Source: Sphingomonas sp. LY54 (GTDB lineage: Bacteria; Pseudomonadota; Alphaproteobacteria; Sphingomonadales; Sphingomonadaceae). From it: DNA of 64,000 nt. The stretch lies in NCBI RefSeq assembly GCF_035594035.1, contig NZ_CP141588.1, forward strand, positions 2,262,501 to 2,326,500, in the 5' to 3' direction. Below are positions 1 through 10,134 of the stretch, piece by piece; the stretch's first letter is position 1; each line of letters opens with the position of its first letter. The position numbers and the translations under genes were made by a program. The notes under the pieces are model-generated. The model saw only the letters and a program-made list of their open reading frames with translations, ran no database searches and had not been told where the DNA came from.

Positions 1-1480
<1,480 letters not shown>

Positions 1481-1630
1481 TGAATCCCACCATCAACGAC
1501 AGGATTGGACGAGCTGAGGCTCCGCCGAGCCACGCTTCATGCGGGGCTTGGAGAGACCCAGACCTTCCATCTGTCGAGACTAGATAAGTGCACGATTTCT
1601 AGAACTTCGTTGTTGCGCCGGCTCCATAGC
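1481..1630 (+). other. 23S-5S rRNA internal spacer
   Basis: This roughly 150-base transcribed spacer separates 23S from 5S rRNA. I see no tRNA or protein gene in it. Confidence 0.7.
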
Positions 1631-1745
1631 TTGGTGGCCATAGCGTCTGTGACCCACCCGATCCCATCTCGAACTCGGCCGTGAAACCAGACTGCGCCGA
1701 TGGTACTATTGCTTAAGCAGTGGAAGAGTAGGTCGCCGCCAGGCT
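1631..1745 (+). rRNA. rrf: 5S ribosomal RNA
   Basis: The sequence has the alphaproteobacterial 5S pattern: TGGTGGCCATAGCG at the start, the conserved CCCGATCCCATCTCGAACTCG segment, and a 3' strand GTCGCCGCCAGGC that pairs back with the start. Length is about 115 nt. It lies 150 bases after 23S and 160 bases before tRNA-fMet. The ends are set by stem pairing and may be off by one or two bases. Confidence 0.93.
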
Positions 1746-1906
1746 TTGAAGCCGGCGCAGCAAACGAAGAAACCCATTCACATGTTTTTGCTTGGCCTCA
1801 GGTGCCGGCAGCCGCATCCGCGGCTTTGGCTTCCGCACCATAAGGTGCAACGGCCGGTCGGCCTTGCGGAGTCTCCGGCTCCGGCCGCCACGCAAAGCGA
1901 AATTGG

Positions 1907-1983
<77 letters not shown>

Positions 1984-1992
1984 CCAATACAG

Positions 1993-2034
1993 AACTCCCT
2001 CGGAGCCCACCGGCTCCGGGGGAGTTTTCGTTTG
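1993..2034 (+). terminator. Rho-independent terminator-like hairpin after tRNA-fMet
   Basis: A stem of about 15 pairs, AACTCCCTCGGAGCC with GGCTCCGGGGGAGTT around a CACC loop, contains one G-T pair and is followed by a T-rich run (TTCGTTT). It lies 10 bases past the tRNA and would end rRNA-tRNA transcription. The same hairpin occurs at about 33150-33190 and 59996-60036, so it travels with the element arm. Confidence 0.7.
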
Positions 2035-2270
2035 CGGCCAAGGCCATGAGCGTCGTGACCGACGCCACGACCTCCGCCTCGGGGCCCGCACCGTCTCCAG
2101 GATAAATCGTGACGCTCTCGATGAGGGAGGACAAAGTCTCAGCCGCCTGCCGGCGGACCGCCTTGTCGTTGAGCGCCGCCCTAAGGTCCGCGACCTTCTC
2201 CTCGAACCGCTTGAGCAGCACCGGGTGGGGAAGGATCTCCGCAGTTGATCCGCCGACCATCTTCGACGTC

Positions 2271-2873
2271 ATGGCGACGGGCAACATCGAGCTTTTTTCC
2301 GCCTATGTCCTGAAAGGGTTTAGGCAGGCCGCCGCTCAGGCAGTTGAGGAGCGCGAGCGCGTCGCTCGGGCGCGGTCCACGCTGCTGGAATATTATGATG
2401 GGGATGCGGAGCGTACGGAAGCATTTCTCCGAGGACCGCACCCACTGCTCGGAGGTGAGACGCCGCTCCAGAAGTCCCTGCGCTCGGACGAGGATGCTGC
2501 GGAGGTTATCGCCCTCGCGCGCGTCGATGTTGTCGGTGCCGTGCTTCGAGTGCTCGGCGGACTAGCCAAAGCCTGGTCCCTGACGGACTTGGAGCAAGCC
2601 CGCTTGCTCGGAGTAGAGCTGGCACAGCTGGAAGCGTGGCAGATAACAGAGCCGGATCAAATCCCACCGGACCTTCTCGAAAGGGCGTCCCTTCTGTTGG
2701 GAATCTTCAAGGCGATTAATACGCTGTTGCCGATCCCGGAGCGTGCGGATGCCTGGATCCGCAAGCCCAATGCGGCCCGGCTTTTTGCGGGGCGAGCACC
2801 CATCGGATTGATGCTGGCCGGGCTCGACGGCATGCGCGGGCTGTACAGGTTCCTGCGCCATCAGGCGGAATAG
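2271..2873 (+). CDS. MbcA/ParS/Xre-type antitoxin-like protein with duplicated DUF2384 region
   Basis: The 200-residue product ends in a clear toxin-binding (DUF2384) domain: LLGIFKAINTLLP, then RADAWIRKPN, then FAGRAPIGLMLAG. A second, partial copy of the same pattern (FLRGPHPLLGGETP) lies near residues 52-66, so the protein looks like a fusion or tandem of two such domains. Family members normally neutralise RES-domain toxins, but no RES-type gene is adjacent. The start at 2271 is preferred because the upstream in-frame stretch lies antisense to the recombinase remnant; no strong ribosome site is seen. It occupies the left end of element 1, where a stability module is often found. Confidence 0.65.
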   Translation: MATGNIELFSAYVLKGFRQAAAQAVEERERVARARSTLLEYYDGDAERTEAFLRGPHPLLGGETPLQKSLRSDEDAAEVIALARVDVVGAVLRVLGGLAKAWSLTDLEQARLLGVELAQLEAWQITEPDQIPPDLLERASLLLGIFKAINTLLPIPERADAWIRKPNAARLFAGRAPIGLMLAGLDGMRGLYRFLRHQAE

Positions 2874-2914
2874 GAAGTACGGCCCATGTCTAACCTTTTG
2901 GCCGACCGCAGGCC

Positions 2915-2930
2915 GTTTCCCCGGGGAAAC
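2915..2930. repeat. Perfect 16-bp palindrome
   Basis: GTTTCCCCGGGGAAAC is a perfect inverted repeat in the noncoding stretch after the antitoxin-like gene. It could be an operator or protein-binding site. It differs from the ParB parS consensus (centre CACGTG). The rest of 2874-3105 shows nothing I recognise. Confidence 0.5.
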
Positions 2931-3105
2931 GCGGGGCCGTATGGCGGGGTGTCATTGTCTTGAACGATCCCCTCCAGGTTAATTGACGGGGATCGCCGCC
3001 GCTCCGCGCGTGCTGCGCGGAAGGGTGCGAACGTGCACCGATTGGCGCTACCGCAACGTCTATCGACTGGCGCTGTAGCCGCTACGCGCTTGAGAGGAGT
3101 TCGGC

Positions 3106-3261
3106 ATGGACATTCGTCGTTACGACAACCGCGTCGTGGTCATGACGCGCGCTAGCGGCGGGATCGGACGTCAACATGCCGGGGATCTCGCGGTGCGGCG
3201 CGAAGATCGTCGCGAGCGATATCGGTGCGAGCTTGGACTGGATGGCGAGCAGGGACGATAA
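3106..3261 (+). pseudogene. 5' remnant of a short-chain dehydrogenase gene
   Basis: After a good ribosome site (GAGAGGAG), the frame begins MDIRRYDNRVVVMTRASGGIG, closely matching the start of the intact SDR at 12541 (MDIRYDDRVVVITGAAGGIG). A frameshift near 3190 then moves the homology to another frame, which reads GAKIVASDIGASLD (intact copy: GAKVVANDIGASLD). The key glycine of the TGxxxGIG motif is also altered. Only the first 50 or so codons remain. I recognise nothing in 3262-3521. Confidence 0.75.
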
Positions 3262-3521
3262 CCGAGGGAAAAGACGAAGGGCGTGATGCGGAACTGGCCG
3301 TTGCACGTCATGCTGATGATCGCAGGGCGGCGGCTTCGCGGTCCGCTCGATCGCTTCCCACCGCAACATCGCCGAGCGGCTGTCGCACGCAACGCAGGCG
3401 CCGGTGCTGTTGCGGGCCTCTCATCTTGCGTCGGGCAGGAAACGCTCCTTCTTGTCAGTCACCCCTCATAGACGTCAAAACGGACCGCGCGCGCTTGTGC
3501 TGACTTACCCGGCCGCTGGGC

Positions 3522-4301
3522 TCAGCCGCATCCGAGAATGCCACCGTCGATCGGTATCTGAGCTCCCGTCAGATACGAACCCGCGCGCGAGCATAGAAAG
3601 ACCACGATGCCCCCGATGTCGTCCGGGCGCCCCAGCCGGCCCAGCGGAATGCGGCTCAGCAGCGCTGACTCGTCAGTGTCTTTGGTGCGCATGTGCGCCG
3701 TCATCTTCGTAGGAAAAAAGCCGGGGACGACCGCGTTGACGGTGATGTTCCGGCCGGCTAAGTCGCCCGCAAGATCGCGCGTGAGCATGTGCATGGCGGC
3801 CTTGGACGCGGCATAGCTGTAGGCGGAAAGTCGTTCCGGTCTCATACCCGCGATGGAGCCCACGTTGACGATGCGGGCTGGTTCATCCGCCGATGCTGTT
3901 TGCGTGAGCTGTGGCAGCAGCTCCCGGATCAGCGCGAAGGGCGCCTGAACGTTGACCGCCATCACCGTCGGCCAAGCGTCGTCCGGAAACGTCTCGATGG
4001 GAGCACCCCAAGTCTTGCCGGCATTATTGACGAGGATGTGGCAATCCTCGGCCGCATCCCCGAACCGCTTTGCCAGGTCGATCGCCGCCACGGGCGAAGA
4101 AAGATCAGCCGGAAGCGCGATGCAGCGCCCAAGCGCCGACATCTCCGCCGCCGCCGCACGACAGCGGTCCGCGGTCCGAGACGTTATCGCGACCGTCGCG
4201 CCGGCGCGCAGCAGCGCCTCCGCAATCATCCGTCCTAGGCCCTGCGCGCCGCCGGTGACCAACGCGGACTTCCCAGCCACGCTGAAGAGGTCGCCGCTCA
4301 T
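3522..4301 (-). CDS. SDR family oxidoreductase
   Basis: This 259-residue classical short-chain dehydrogenase has TGGAQGLG (cofactor glycine motif) near residue 16, NNAG near residue 92 and the catalytic YSYAASK, and ends with the usual DGG tail. It would interconvert an alcohol and a ketone with NAD(P)H. It resembles gluconate 5-dehydrogenase and 3-oxoacyl reductase types, but the substrate cannot be read from sequence. It lies downstream of the DUF1330 and kinase genes on the same strand, separated by 218 bases with nothing obvious in them. Confidence 0.88.
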   Translation of the reverse strand: MSGDLFSVAGKSALVTGGAQGLGRMIAEALLRAGATVAITSRTADRCRAAAAEMSALGRCIALPADLSSPVAAIDLAKRFGDAAEDCHILVNNAGKTWGAPIETFPDDAWPTVMAVNVQAPFALIRELLPQLTQTASADEPARIVNVGSIAGMRPERLSAYSYAASKAAMHMLTRDLAGDLAGRNITVNAVVPGFFPTKMTAHMRTKDTDESALLSRIPLGRLGRPDDIGGIVVFLCSRAGSYLTGAQIPIDGGILGCG

Positions 4302-4519
4302 GCTCCTGCATCCGAAATGTGCTCGCGGCGATTGCCGGCGTGGCTGAACCTCCAGCTATGCCCGGTGCCGGAGCGGACAGTCATCGATCTTCCTTCGCCT
4401 GCCTGGAACGTCACGGATCGCTCAGGCGGAGGAAGGTACGAGACTCTTATTTTAGCCACGCCCCGATCCCCAAAATATTTGCTCCGGAAAATGAGACCGT
4501 CCAGGTTGCTCCGCCCGAA

Positions 4520-4807
4520 TTACGCATCGAAGGCGTACATGATCGACTCAGAGCCGGTAAGCCGCAGCGCCTTGTACGGTGCATATTCGTCGCTGCTGAT
4601 GAAGCCCTTCAACGACGTCAGGTCCGGGAACTTGATGATCGCTCCCATGTCGGGCAGCACCGCATCTCCCTCGATGATCTCCACGTTGGGCGTGGCGGCT
4701 ACATATTCGCCTCCGAAGCGGGCAACGATGGCAGGAGCTTCCGCCCGATATTCCTCGCGCCAGGAGGCGTCTTGGACGGTCATTGCGACGATTAGATATG
4801 CAGGCAT
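4520..4807 (-). CDS. DUF1330 family small protein
   Basis: This 95-residue protein matches the DUF1330 pattern: MPAYLIVAMTVQD at the start, then IVARFGGEY and a FPDLTSLKGFISSDEY segment. The family folds as a dimeric alpha/beta barrel with no settled function. The start at 4807 is chosen for its ribosome site (AAGGAA, about 8 bases upstream). It lies 24 bases after the kinase-like gene on the same strand and is probably cotranscribed. Confidence 0.8.
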   Translation of the reverse strand: MPAYLIVAMTVQDASWREEYRAEAPAIVARFGGEYVAATPNVEIIEGDAVLPDMGAIIKFPDLTSLKGFISSDEYAPYKALRLTGSESIMYAFDA

Positions 4808-4831
4808 GATAGTTCCTTCCAGTATGGCCAA

Positions 4832-5986
4832 TCAGGCGTCCACGGCCGATAATGATTCCAGATCGTCGGCAGCAGTGGCCAGTCGGTGAACGAACACCTC
4901 CGTGGTCTCGACCGGCTGCATGTCGGGCATCGAGCCCGATGGCCGGTAGGTGAGTGTCCAATAGGCGAGAGCGCCGAGCACTTGGGCGCGATAATGTCGG
5001 AACGCCTCGGCGTAATCGAGCGTCGGCCCGCCGTGCGCGGCAAGCCTGTCGAGATAATAGTGGAGCAGATCCTGCTCTTGCGCGCGACGCGCTTCGACGG
5101 GCAGCGCGGTGCCGAGCGTATACGCGACGTCGCGCGCCCAATGCCCCCGGCCGAATGCCTGCCAGTCGCTCAGCCCCATCTGGCCGTCCGGCCGGCGATA
5201 CCAGTTCTTGAGGTGCACGTCGCTGTGGGTGAGAGTCTCGACCTGTCCCGCCTGCCAGTTTACCGCCGCGAGCGTCGTCTCCCACACACGGCCCCGCTGT
5301 TGGAACAGGCGGGCGGGCACCAGGTGTTCGGCCGCTTCTAGCCCTTCCTCGCAGCACACGCCGATGCCGTGCTGGCGATCCATGTTGTTCAGCCGCCAGT
5401 GGAACGGGAGAAGGCTGGCGAACTCGGTCTTGAGCCGGGGATCGTCGTAGAAGGGGCCGTGCAGCGAGGCGAGCAGATTGAGTTGGCTTTCGACCGACGC
5501 CCGGGTGAGCCTGGTGCGTTCGCTGCAGAACTCCACCTCTCCGGCCATGTCGCGCAGCAGCACGATCGCCGCCCAGGAATCCTTGTTATAGTCGGCATGG
5601 AAGGCGACTGGCGCGTCGAGTGTGAGGATTGGCCGGAAGCGGCGATAGAAGGTCACCTCGCTGAACGTTGCCGAGGCCGAGAGGAGAAGCCGGTTGGCGA
5701 GCCCCTGCGCGGCCTTGCAGAAGACGGTGCGGGGCAGCCCGGCGTCGCGGCCCACGGCGTTATAGTCGATGAACAGGCGGCGGCGATTGCACGTTCCGTC
5801 GTCGACCGCGTCCATCCAAAAGGCGGTCACCGTGCTGCCCGGCGTGTCCCGACAGAGGATCGCGCTTAGCCATTCCGGCGTGATCGCCTCGTAAAAGGGC
5901 GGAACCTCAGACGCATTGTAAACCTTGCGAGCCTCGGCGACATCGCTGTGGTAGGCCGCCTCGATGCGCTCGTGCTTCGACAGCAT
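4832..5986 (-). CDS. APH-like phosphotransferase (copy 1)
   Basis: The 384-residue protein carries the catalytic loop of aminoglycoside-phosphotransferase-fold kinases: HSDVHLKN (catalytic Asp, metal-binding Asn) followed by LSDW, the counterpart of the DFG-type aspartate. The length and the N-terminal NRRRLFIDYN segment recall ecdysteroid-kinase-like or DUF1679-type small-molecule kinases rather than antibiotic resistance enzymes. A clear paralogue lies at 22755-23927, sharing for example VHLKNWYRR and the SGRGHWARD-type stretch. Within a Baeyer-Villiger cluster it may phosphorylate a hydroxylated intermediate, which is inference. Confidence 0.75.
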   Translation of the reverse strand: MLSKHERIEAAYHSDVAEARKVYNASEVPPFYEAITPEWLSAILCRDTPGSTVTAFWMDAVDDGTCNRRRLFIDYNAVGRDAGLPRTVFCKAAQGLANRLLLSASATFSEVTFYRRFRPILTLDAPVAFHADYNKDSWAAIVLLRDMAGEVEFCSERTRLTRASVESQLNLLASLHGPFYDDPRLKTEFASLLPFHWRLNNMDRQHGIGVCCEEGLEAAEHLVPARLFQQRGRVWETTLAAVNWQAGQVETLTHSDVHLKNWYRRPDGQMGLSDWQAFGRGHWARDVAYTLGTALPVEARRAQEQDLLHYYLDRLAAHGGPTLDYAEAFRHYRAQVLGALAYWTLTYRPSGSMPDMQPVETTEVFVHRLATAADDLESLSAVDA

Positions 5987-6228
5987 TCGGTCCTCCCGCT
6001 CCGTTCTTCGCCTGACCCGTCTGGCTTACGGGTTACGCTGGCCCGCTTCTTGTTCGGAGTGGCTGCGATGGAGGTGGGACGTCGTTAGCCGACCCGCGCA
6101 GTTCGATGCGTGCCGCACGGCCTAAGGGGCTTCACTGGTCCGCACCTCGCTCGCTGGCGTCGCAAGGAGAGAGGGTCGATGTTCTCAAGCGGCTCCTCGC
6201 GCGTCTCTACCCGCAGCAGCGTGGCAAG

Positions 6229-6440
6229 GGCATGCAGGCCGGCGCCGTGGACCCTGCGCGATGGTATCTACGTGCTGCGGCTCGATAACAGGCTGATGGT
6301 GAAGCGGCTTGCTTGAAACCCGGTGGGGAAGGGATCTCGATCAAGAGTGACAATCGCTAGTATCTGAATTGGCAGAAGATCGAGCCTACCCGGATCGACA
6401 TTATTGGCTGAGTGTTATGGCTCGGCCGCATGCTGAGTTG
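6229..6440 (+). pseudogene. Remnant of an S24-family phage-type repressor
   Basis: One frame reads WTLRDGIYVLRLDNRLMVKRL at about 6252-6312, the core of an S24/LexA-type repressor peptidase domain. After a frameshift a second frame reads ISIKSDNR-stop-YLNWQKIEP and RIDIIG-stop-VLWLGRML, which fits the usual C-terminus. With a frameshift and two in-frame stops it cannot be functional. It may be a relic of a mobile element. The rest of 5987-6778 holds nothing I recognise apart from a short repeat at 6572-6585. Confidence 0.65.
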
Positions 6441-6778
6441 AGCACCGCGTCCCGACTCCCGAGCATTACGATGAAGCAGTTGAGCCTGCGCGCCGTCGTT
6501 CAACGGCCAGAATCATTCACTGGTCGGCTCGGCGGCAACGGCGGCCATGGCGCCGAAAGCGCCTAAGTCGGGAAGCGGACGTTCGCGAGCTGTCAGCAAC
6601 GATGCCCGATAGCGGCGAGGCCGTTAATGGCCACACAAGGCTTAGCAAATGCCTGCGATGGTCGCTGGGTGCGGATAGCCGCTCCGTGCAAGACTGCCAT
6701 CCGGCCGTTCGGTAGGTCCATGTAGGTAGGTCGCGCGCGTCGCTTCGAGCGGCGTCAACTAGCCAAACGGAGAGCCGA

Positions 6779-7675
6779 ATGGATAAACTCGAGCACATCA
6801 TCAGCGACATCCGCGGGGTGTTCGATACGCTCGGCGAGCACACATCGTTGGACGAGATGCGGCAGAAGCTCGATCGTCTGTTCGGGAGCGGCGTTCGCGA
6901 CGATAGCATCCGCCACGATAGCGTCGAATTCGGGCGGTCTGGCGGAGAGCTGATGGCCGCGGACGCTTCCCCAGAAGGCGCCCCCACAGTTCTGTATTTG
7001 CACGGCGGCGGTTATGCGGTCTGTTCGATTGAGTCTCACCGGGATCTTTGCGAACGCCTAGCCAAGGCGGTTGAGGGACGGGTGCTCGCGGTTGATTATC
7101 GCCTGGCTCCTGAAAACCCTTACCCGGCTGCTCTCGACGACGCGTTGGCCGGTTATGAGTGGCTCCTTCGAGAGGGTTACCCGGCAGGCTCCATTGCCAT
7201 CGCGGGTGATTCTGCGGGTGGTGGGTTGGCCGTGGCAACGGCGCTGGCAATCAAGGAGCGGGGACTGCCGCTTCCTGGATGTGTGGCGGTCATGTCACCT
7301 TGGGTCGATCTCGAGCTGAAGGGCGCGAGCATGGACGAGAGAGCAGATGTCGATCCGATCGTTGAGCGGGCGGCTCTCGAGAATTGGGTCGCCTGCTATA
7401 CGCCGACCGCGGACGTGACCAATCCCTTCATATCACCGCTGCACGGTGATTTTTCCGGATTTCCGCCGCTTCTCGTCCAGGTTGGAGGAAGAGAGGCGCT
7501 GTACGATGATGCAACGCGGCTCGTTGAGCGGGCCAAGCAAGCCGGGGTGGATGCAAAGCTCCAAAGCTTTCCGGAGCAGATCCACGTCTTCCAGATCTTT
7601 GGCTACCGACTTGAAGCGGCGCGTGCTGCAATATCGGACCTCGGCGACTTCATCCGCGAACGAGTGGTGGCATGA
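6779..7675 (+). CDS. Alpha/beta hydrolase, HSL (type IV esterase) family, copy 1
   Basis: The 298-residue enzyme has HGGG near residue 72 (oxyanion hole) and the nucleophile motif GDSAGGG near residue 147, the signatures of hormone-sensitive-lipase-type esterases. The histidine of QIHVFQ near the C-terminus completes the triad. It would hydrolyse an ester, and in this setting an ester or lactone made by a Baeyer-Villiger enzyme is a natural candidate. The ATG follows a GGAGAG ribosome site. It opens the long plus-strand cluster. A second family member is at 18435-19325. Confidence 0.88.
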   Translation: MDKLEHIISDIRGVFDTLGEHTSLDEMRQKLDRLFGSGVRDDSIRHDSVEFGRSGGELMAADASPEGAPTVLYLHGGGYAVCSIESHRDLCERLAKAVEGRVLAVDYRLAPENPYPAALDDALAGYEWLLREGYPAGSIAIAGDSAGGGLAVATALAIKERGLPLPGCVAVMSPWVDLELKGASMDERADVDPIVERAALENWVACYTPTADVTNPFISPLHGDFSGFPPLLVQVGGREALYDDATRLVERAKQAGVDAKLQSFPEQIHVFQIFGYRLEAARAAISDLGDFIRERVVA

Positions 7676-7808
7676 CCCAGGCAAGGGTTTGCCGACACGC
7701 GTGAGGTCTTCGCGGCGATGATGTCCGACCCCGAACTGTCGGGCTAGGAATGACTTCCGTTTCCAAGTCGGAAGTGGAGATCGCCTGAGCACTTGTAAGG
7801 AGCGTCCA

Positions 7809-8117
7809 ATGAAGCACACGTTGGTCTCGCTGACCGCAGCCAAGGCAGGCCAGGAAGCCGAGTTCAAGCAGTGGTACAGCGACACACATGTGAAGGAGGT
7901 GCTGGCGATACCCGGCATTTCGAACGCACGCGTCTCCAAGGTCGGAGCGGCCTTTGGATACATGCCTTGGCAGCAGGTTGCGATGTTCGATCTCGACTTC
8001 GCGAATCCCGAAGACGCCCTCGGCGAGATCCAGGCACGAATCAAAAACGGCAAGATTGGGCTTCACCCCTCGGTAGAGATGACAGCGGTCTCCCTTTTTA
8101 CGTTCGAGACGCCGTGA
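7809..8117 (+). CDS. Small dimeric alpha/beta-barrel-like protein
   Basis: The 102-residue product begins MKHTLVSLTAAKAGQEAEF and contains the WYSDTHVKEVLAIPGI pattern typical of EthD/DUF1330-like ferredoxin-fold proteins found in degradative clusters. Its role is unknown; relatives act as small isomerase- or monooxygenase-like partners. AAGGAG precedes the ATG. Its stop codon overlaps the GTG start of the CoA-transferase gene (GTGA), so the two are probably translationally coupled. Confidence 0.7.
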   Translation: MKHTLVSLTAAKAGQEAEFKQWYSDTHVKEVLAIPGISNARVSKVGAAFGYMPWQQVAMFDLDFANPEDALGEIQARIKNGKIGLHPSVEMTAVSLFTFETP

Positions 8118-9223
8118 CCGCCTTCGATTCGCCTAAAGGACCTTTGGCCGGCATTCGGATCGTCGAGATCGACGGCATCGGGCCGCTGCCTTTGGCGGGA
8201 ATGATACTCGCGGACATGGGCGCTGACATCATCCGTGTCACCAGGCCCGAGAACCGCGCTGGCGACTGGCCGGATGTCGGCGGTAGCGTCATCCATCGCA
8301 ATCGCCGTTTCGTTCAGCTCGATCTTAAGTCTGCAGGCGGTCGCGCCGCTCTGATGGAGCTGGCAAGTAGGGCCGACGTCCTCATGGAGGCCTTCCGGCC
8401 CGGCACGATGGAGAAGCTTGGCCTGGGACCCGAATCCTGCCATCGGGTAAACCAGCTTCTGGTGTACGCTCGGCTTAGCGGATGGGGCCAGGATGGGCCG
8501 ATGCGTACGGCTGCCGGCCACGACATAAATTATCTTGCGCTGTCAGGAGCATTGCACAGCTTGGGGCCCCGTGACCGACCACCGTTCCCGCCACTCAACT
8601 TCGTCGCGGACTATGGCGGGGGGACCATGTTCCTCATCTCTGGAATACTCGCCGCTCTCCTCGCGGGGACGCGTGGCGCGCGGGCACAAGTTGTTGATGT
8701 TGCTATCGCGGACACGGTGGCCACCCTGATGGCCAATTACTACTCATTTCTCGCAAGCGGGTTTTGGTCAGTCCAACGGGAAGCCAATCTGCTCGACGGC
8801 GCCGCGCCTTTCTATCGCTGTTACGAGTGTGCCGACGGAAGATACGTCGCAGTTGGGGCTTTGGAACCGCGATTTTTCCGAGAGTTGCTGCACGGTCTCG
8901 GCATTTCGGAAACCGTGGATCAGCACGATCCGTTAGGCTGGGCAGCGTTGCGGAAACGGTTCTCGGACATTTTTATCACGCGTCCGCGTGACGACTGGGC
9001 AGCGCTGTTTGCTGAAAGTGATGCTTGCGTCAGCCCTGTGCTCGATATGAAGGAGGCAGTGGCCAATCCCCAGTTCGTTGCACGTGGCTCCCACCATCGC
9101 CGCTCGGAGATCGTGCAACCTAGTGCGTCCCCCCGCTTCACCGCCGAACCGCCTCCTCCATCATTCGACCCCGTGGAACTCGCCGCGCATGAGATCGACG
9201 CCGTGTGGCGAACGGGGCGCTAG
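8114..9223 (+). CDS. CaiB/BaiF family (class III) CoA-transferase
   Basis: The 369-residue protein has the family layout: an early GIRIVEIDGIGPLPLAGMIL segment, ADMGADIIRV, and AGHDINYLALSG with the catalytic aspartate. It could move CoA between acids or act like an alpha-methylacyl-CoA racemase; the AGHDINYLALSG stretch is shared with that racemase branch. The GTG start at 8114 is chosen because it overlaps the previous stop as GTGA; a longer in-frame extension upstream would lie entirely inside the preceding gene. It would feed ring-opened acids into CoA-linked degradation. Confidence 0.87.
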   Translation: MTAFDSPKGPLAGIRIVEIDGIGPLPLAGMILADMGADIIRVTRPENRAGDWPDVGGSVIHRNRRFVQLDLKSAGGRAALMELASRADVLMEAFRPGTMEKLGLGPESCHRVNQLLVYARLSGWGQDGPMRTAAGHDINYLALSGALHSLGPRDRPPFPPLNFVADYGGGTMFLISGILAALLAGTRGARAQVVDVAIADTVATLMANYYSFLASGFWSVQREANLLDGAAPFYRCYECADGRYVAVGALEPRFFRELLHGLGISETVDQHDPLGWAALRKRFSDIFITRPRDDWAALFAESDACVSPVLDMKEAVANPQFVARGSHHRRSEIVQPSASPRFTAEPPPPSFDPVELAAHEIDAVWRTGR

Positions 9224-9310
9224 CGCCTAGAAGCAAGATTCGTCTCGGTCGGTACTGGTAAAGCCGGCTTGGCCTAGGAGCTGGGCGCGGCTCAGCTGGA
9301 AAGGAAGAAT

Positions 9311-10090
9311 GTGATCGAGCTTCGGGATTACAGAGACAAGTATAGCGTCGCGCGCTTCGAACGAAGCGGCGGGATATTGGAGATCACCCTCCAGTCACCA
9401 AACGGCGGTCCTCTGGTCTGGGGCAAAGAAAGCCACTCGCAGCTGGGTCATCTGTGGGCCGATGTCGGAGCGGATCGCGACAACGAGGTGATTATCGTAA
9501 CGGGCACCGGCGACGCTTTCATCCCCTCCATCGATATGTCCGGGGTGACCATTCCCGGTCCGGAGGACTGGGATGAGATAATGTCGAACGGCAAGCGCAT
9601 TCGGCGCAACCTCCTTGCGATCGAGGTGCCCATGATCGCCGCCATCAACGGCCCAGCGCGCGTCCACTCCGAACAGGGGCTGCTCTGCGATATCGTGATC
9701 GCCTCTGAGGCCGCCGACTTCCAGGACGCGGCACACTTCATCAATGGGTTGGTTCCGGGTGATTTCGTGCAAGCCGTCTACATGAGTCTGCTCGGCAACA
9801 ACCGCGGCCGATACTTCTTGTACATGGGTGAGATCATCAATGCACAGGACGCCAAGAGGTTGGGCCTCATTTCGGAAGTGGTACCAGCGGCCGGGTTGAT
9901 GGAGCGCGCGCGAACGATCGCCCGCCACATCATGAAGCAGACGCGCATGGTTCGGAAGCACACAAGGGCCGTCACCATGGACCCGTGGCGTCGGCTCTAT
10001 GCTGATCATCACGACATGGGGACGGCGCTTGAAGCGCTCGGCATCTGGGGCGCCGCCTATCCACCCTCCACGAAACGTCGTCCGTTCTAG
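9311..10090 (+). CDS. Crotonase-superfamily C-C hydrolase resembling 6-oxocamphor hydrolase
   Basis: The 259-residue protein is a crotonase-fold enzyme. It resembles the Rhodococcus 6-oxocamphor hydrolase over most of its length as I recall that sequence: LVW near residue 35, VTGTGDAF, WDEI, AINGP, FQDAAHF and LVPGD. Residues His119, His142 and Asp151 match that enzyme's His122, His145 and Asp154 with a constant offset of three. A retro-Claisen cleavage of a cyclic beta-diketone is therefore the best guess, rather than enoyl-CoA hydration. It has a GTG start behind AAGGAAG. It lies just before a Baeyer-Villiger gene. Confidence 0.75.
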   Translation: MIELRDYRDKYSVARFERSGGILEITLQSPNGGPLVWGKESHSQLGHLWADVGADRDNEVIIVTGTGDAFIPSIDMSGVTIPGPEDWDEIMSNGKRIRRNLLAIEVPMIAAINGPARVHSEQGLLCDIVIASEAADFQDAAHFINGLVPGDFVQAVYMSLLGNNRGRYFLYMGEIINAQDAKRLGLISEVVPAAGLMERARTIARHIMKQTRMVRKHTRAVTMDPWRRLYADHHDMGTALEALGIWGAAYPPSTKRRPF

Positions 10091-10134
10091 ATCAACCAAG
10101 AAACGCCAGGCCAATCGCTTGCAAGAGGCAATCA

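Noticed and set aside
2915..2930. ParB parS centromere-like site
   Set aside because: The palindrome centre is CCCCGGGG, unlike the CACGTG core of parS.
4832..5986. Aminoglycoside resistance gene
   Set aside because: The fold motif is present, but the length, sequence and duplication inside a catabolic island point to a metabolic kinase.
7871..8113. N-terminal extension of the CoA-transferase by 81 codons
   Set aside because: It lies wholly inside the preceding gene in another frame and has no family similarity; the GTG at 8114 with a GTGA overlap explains the start.
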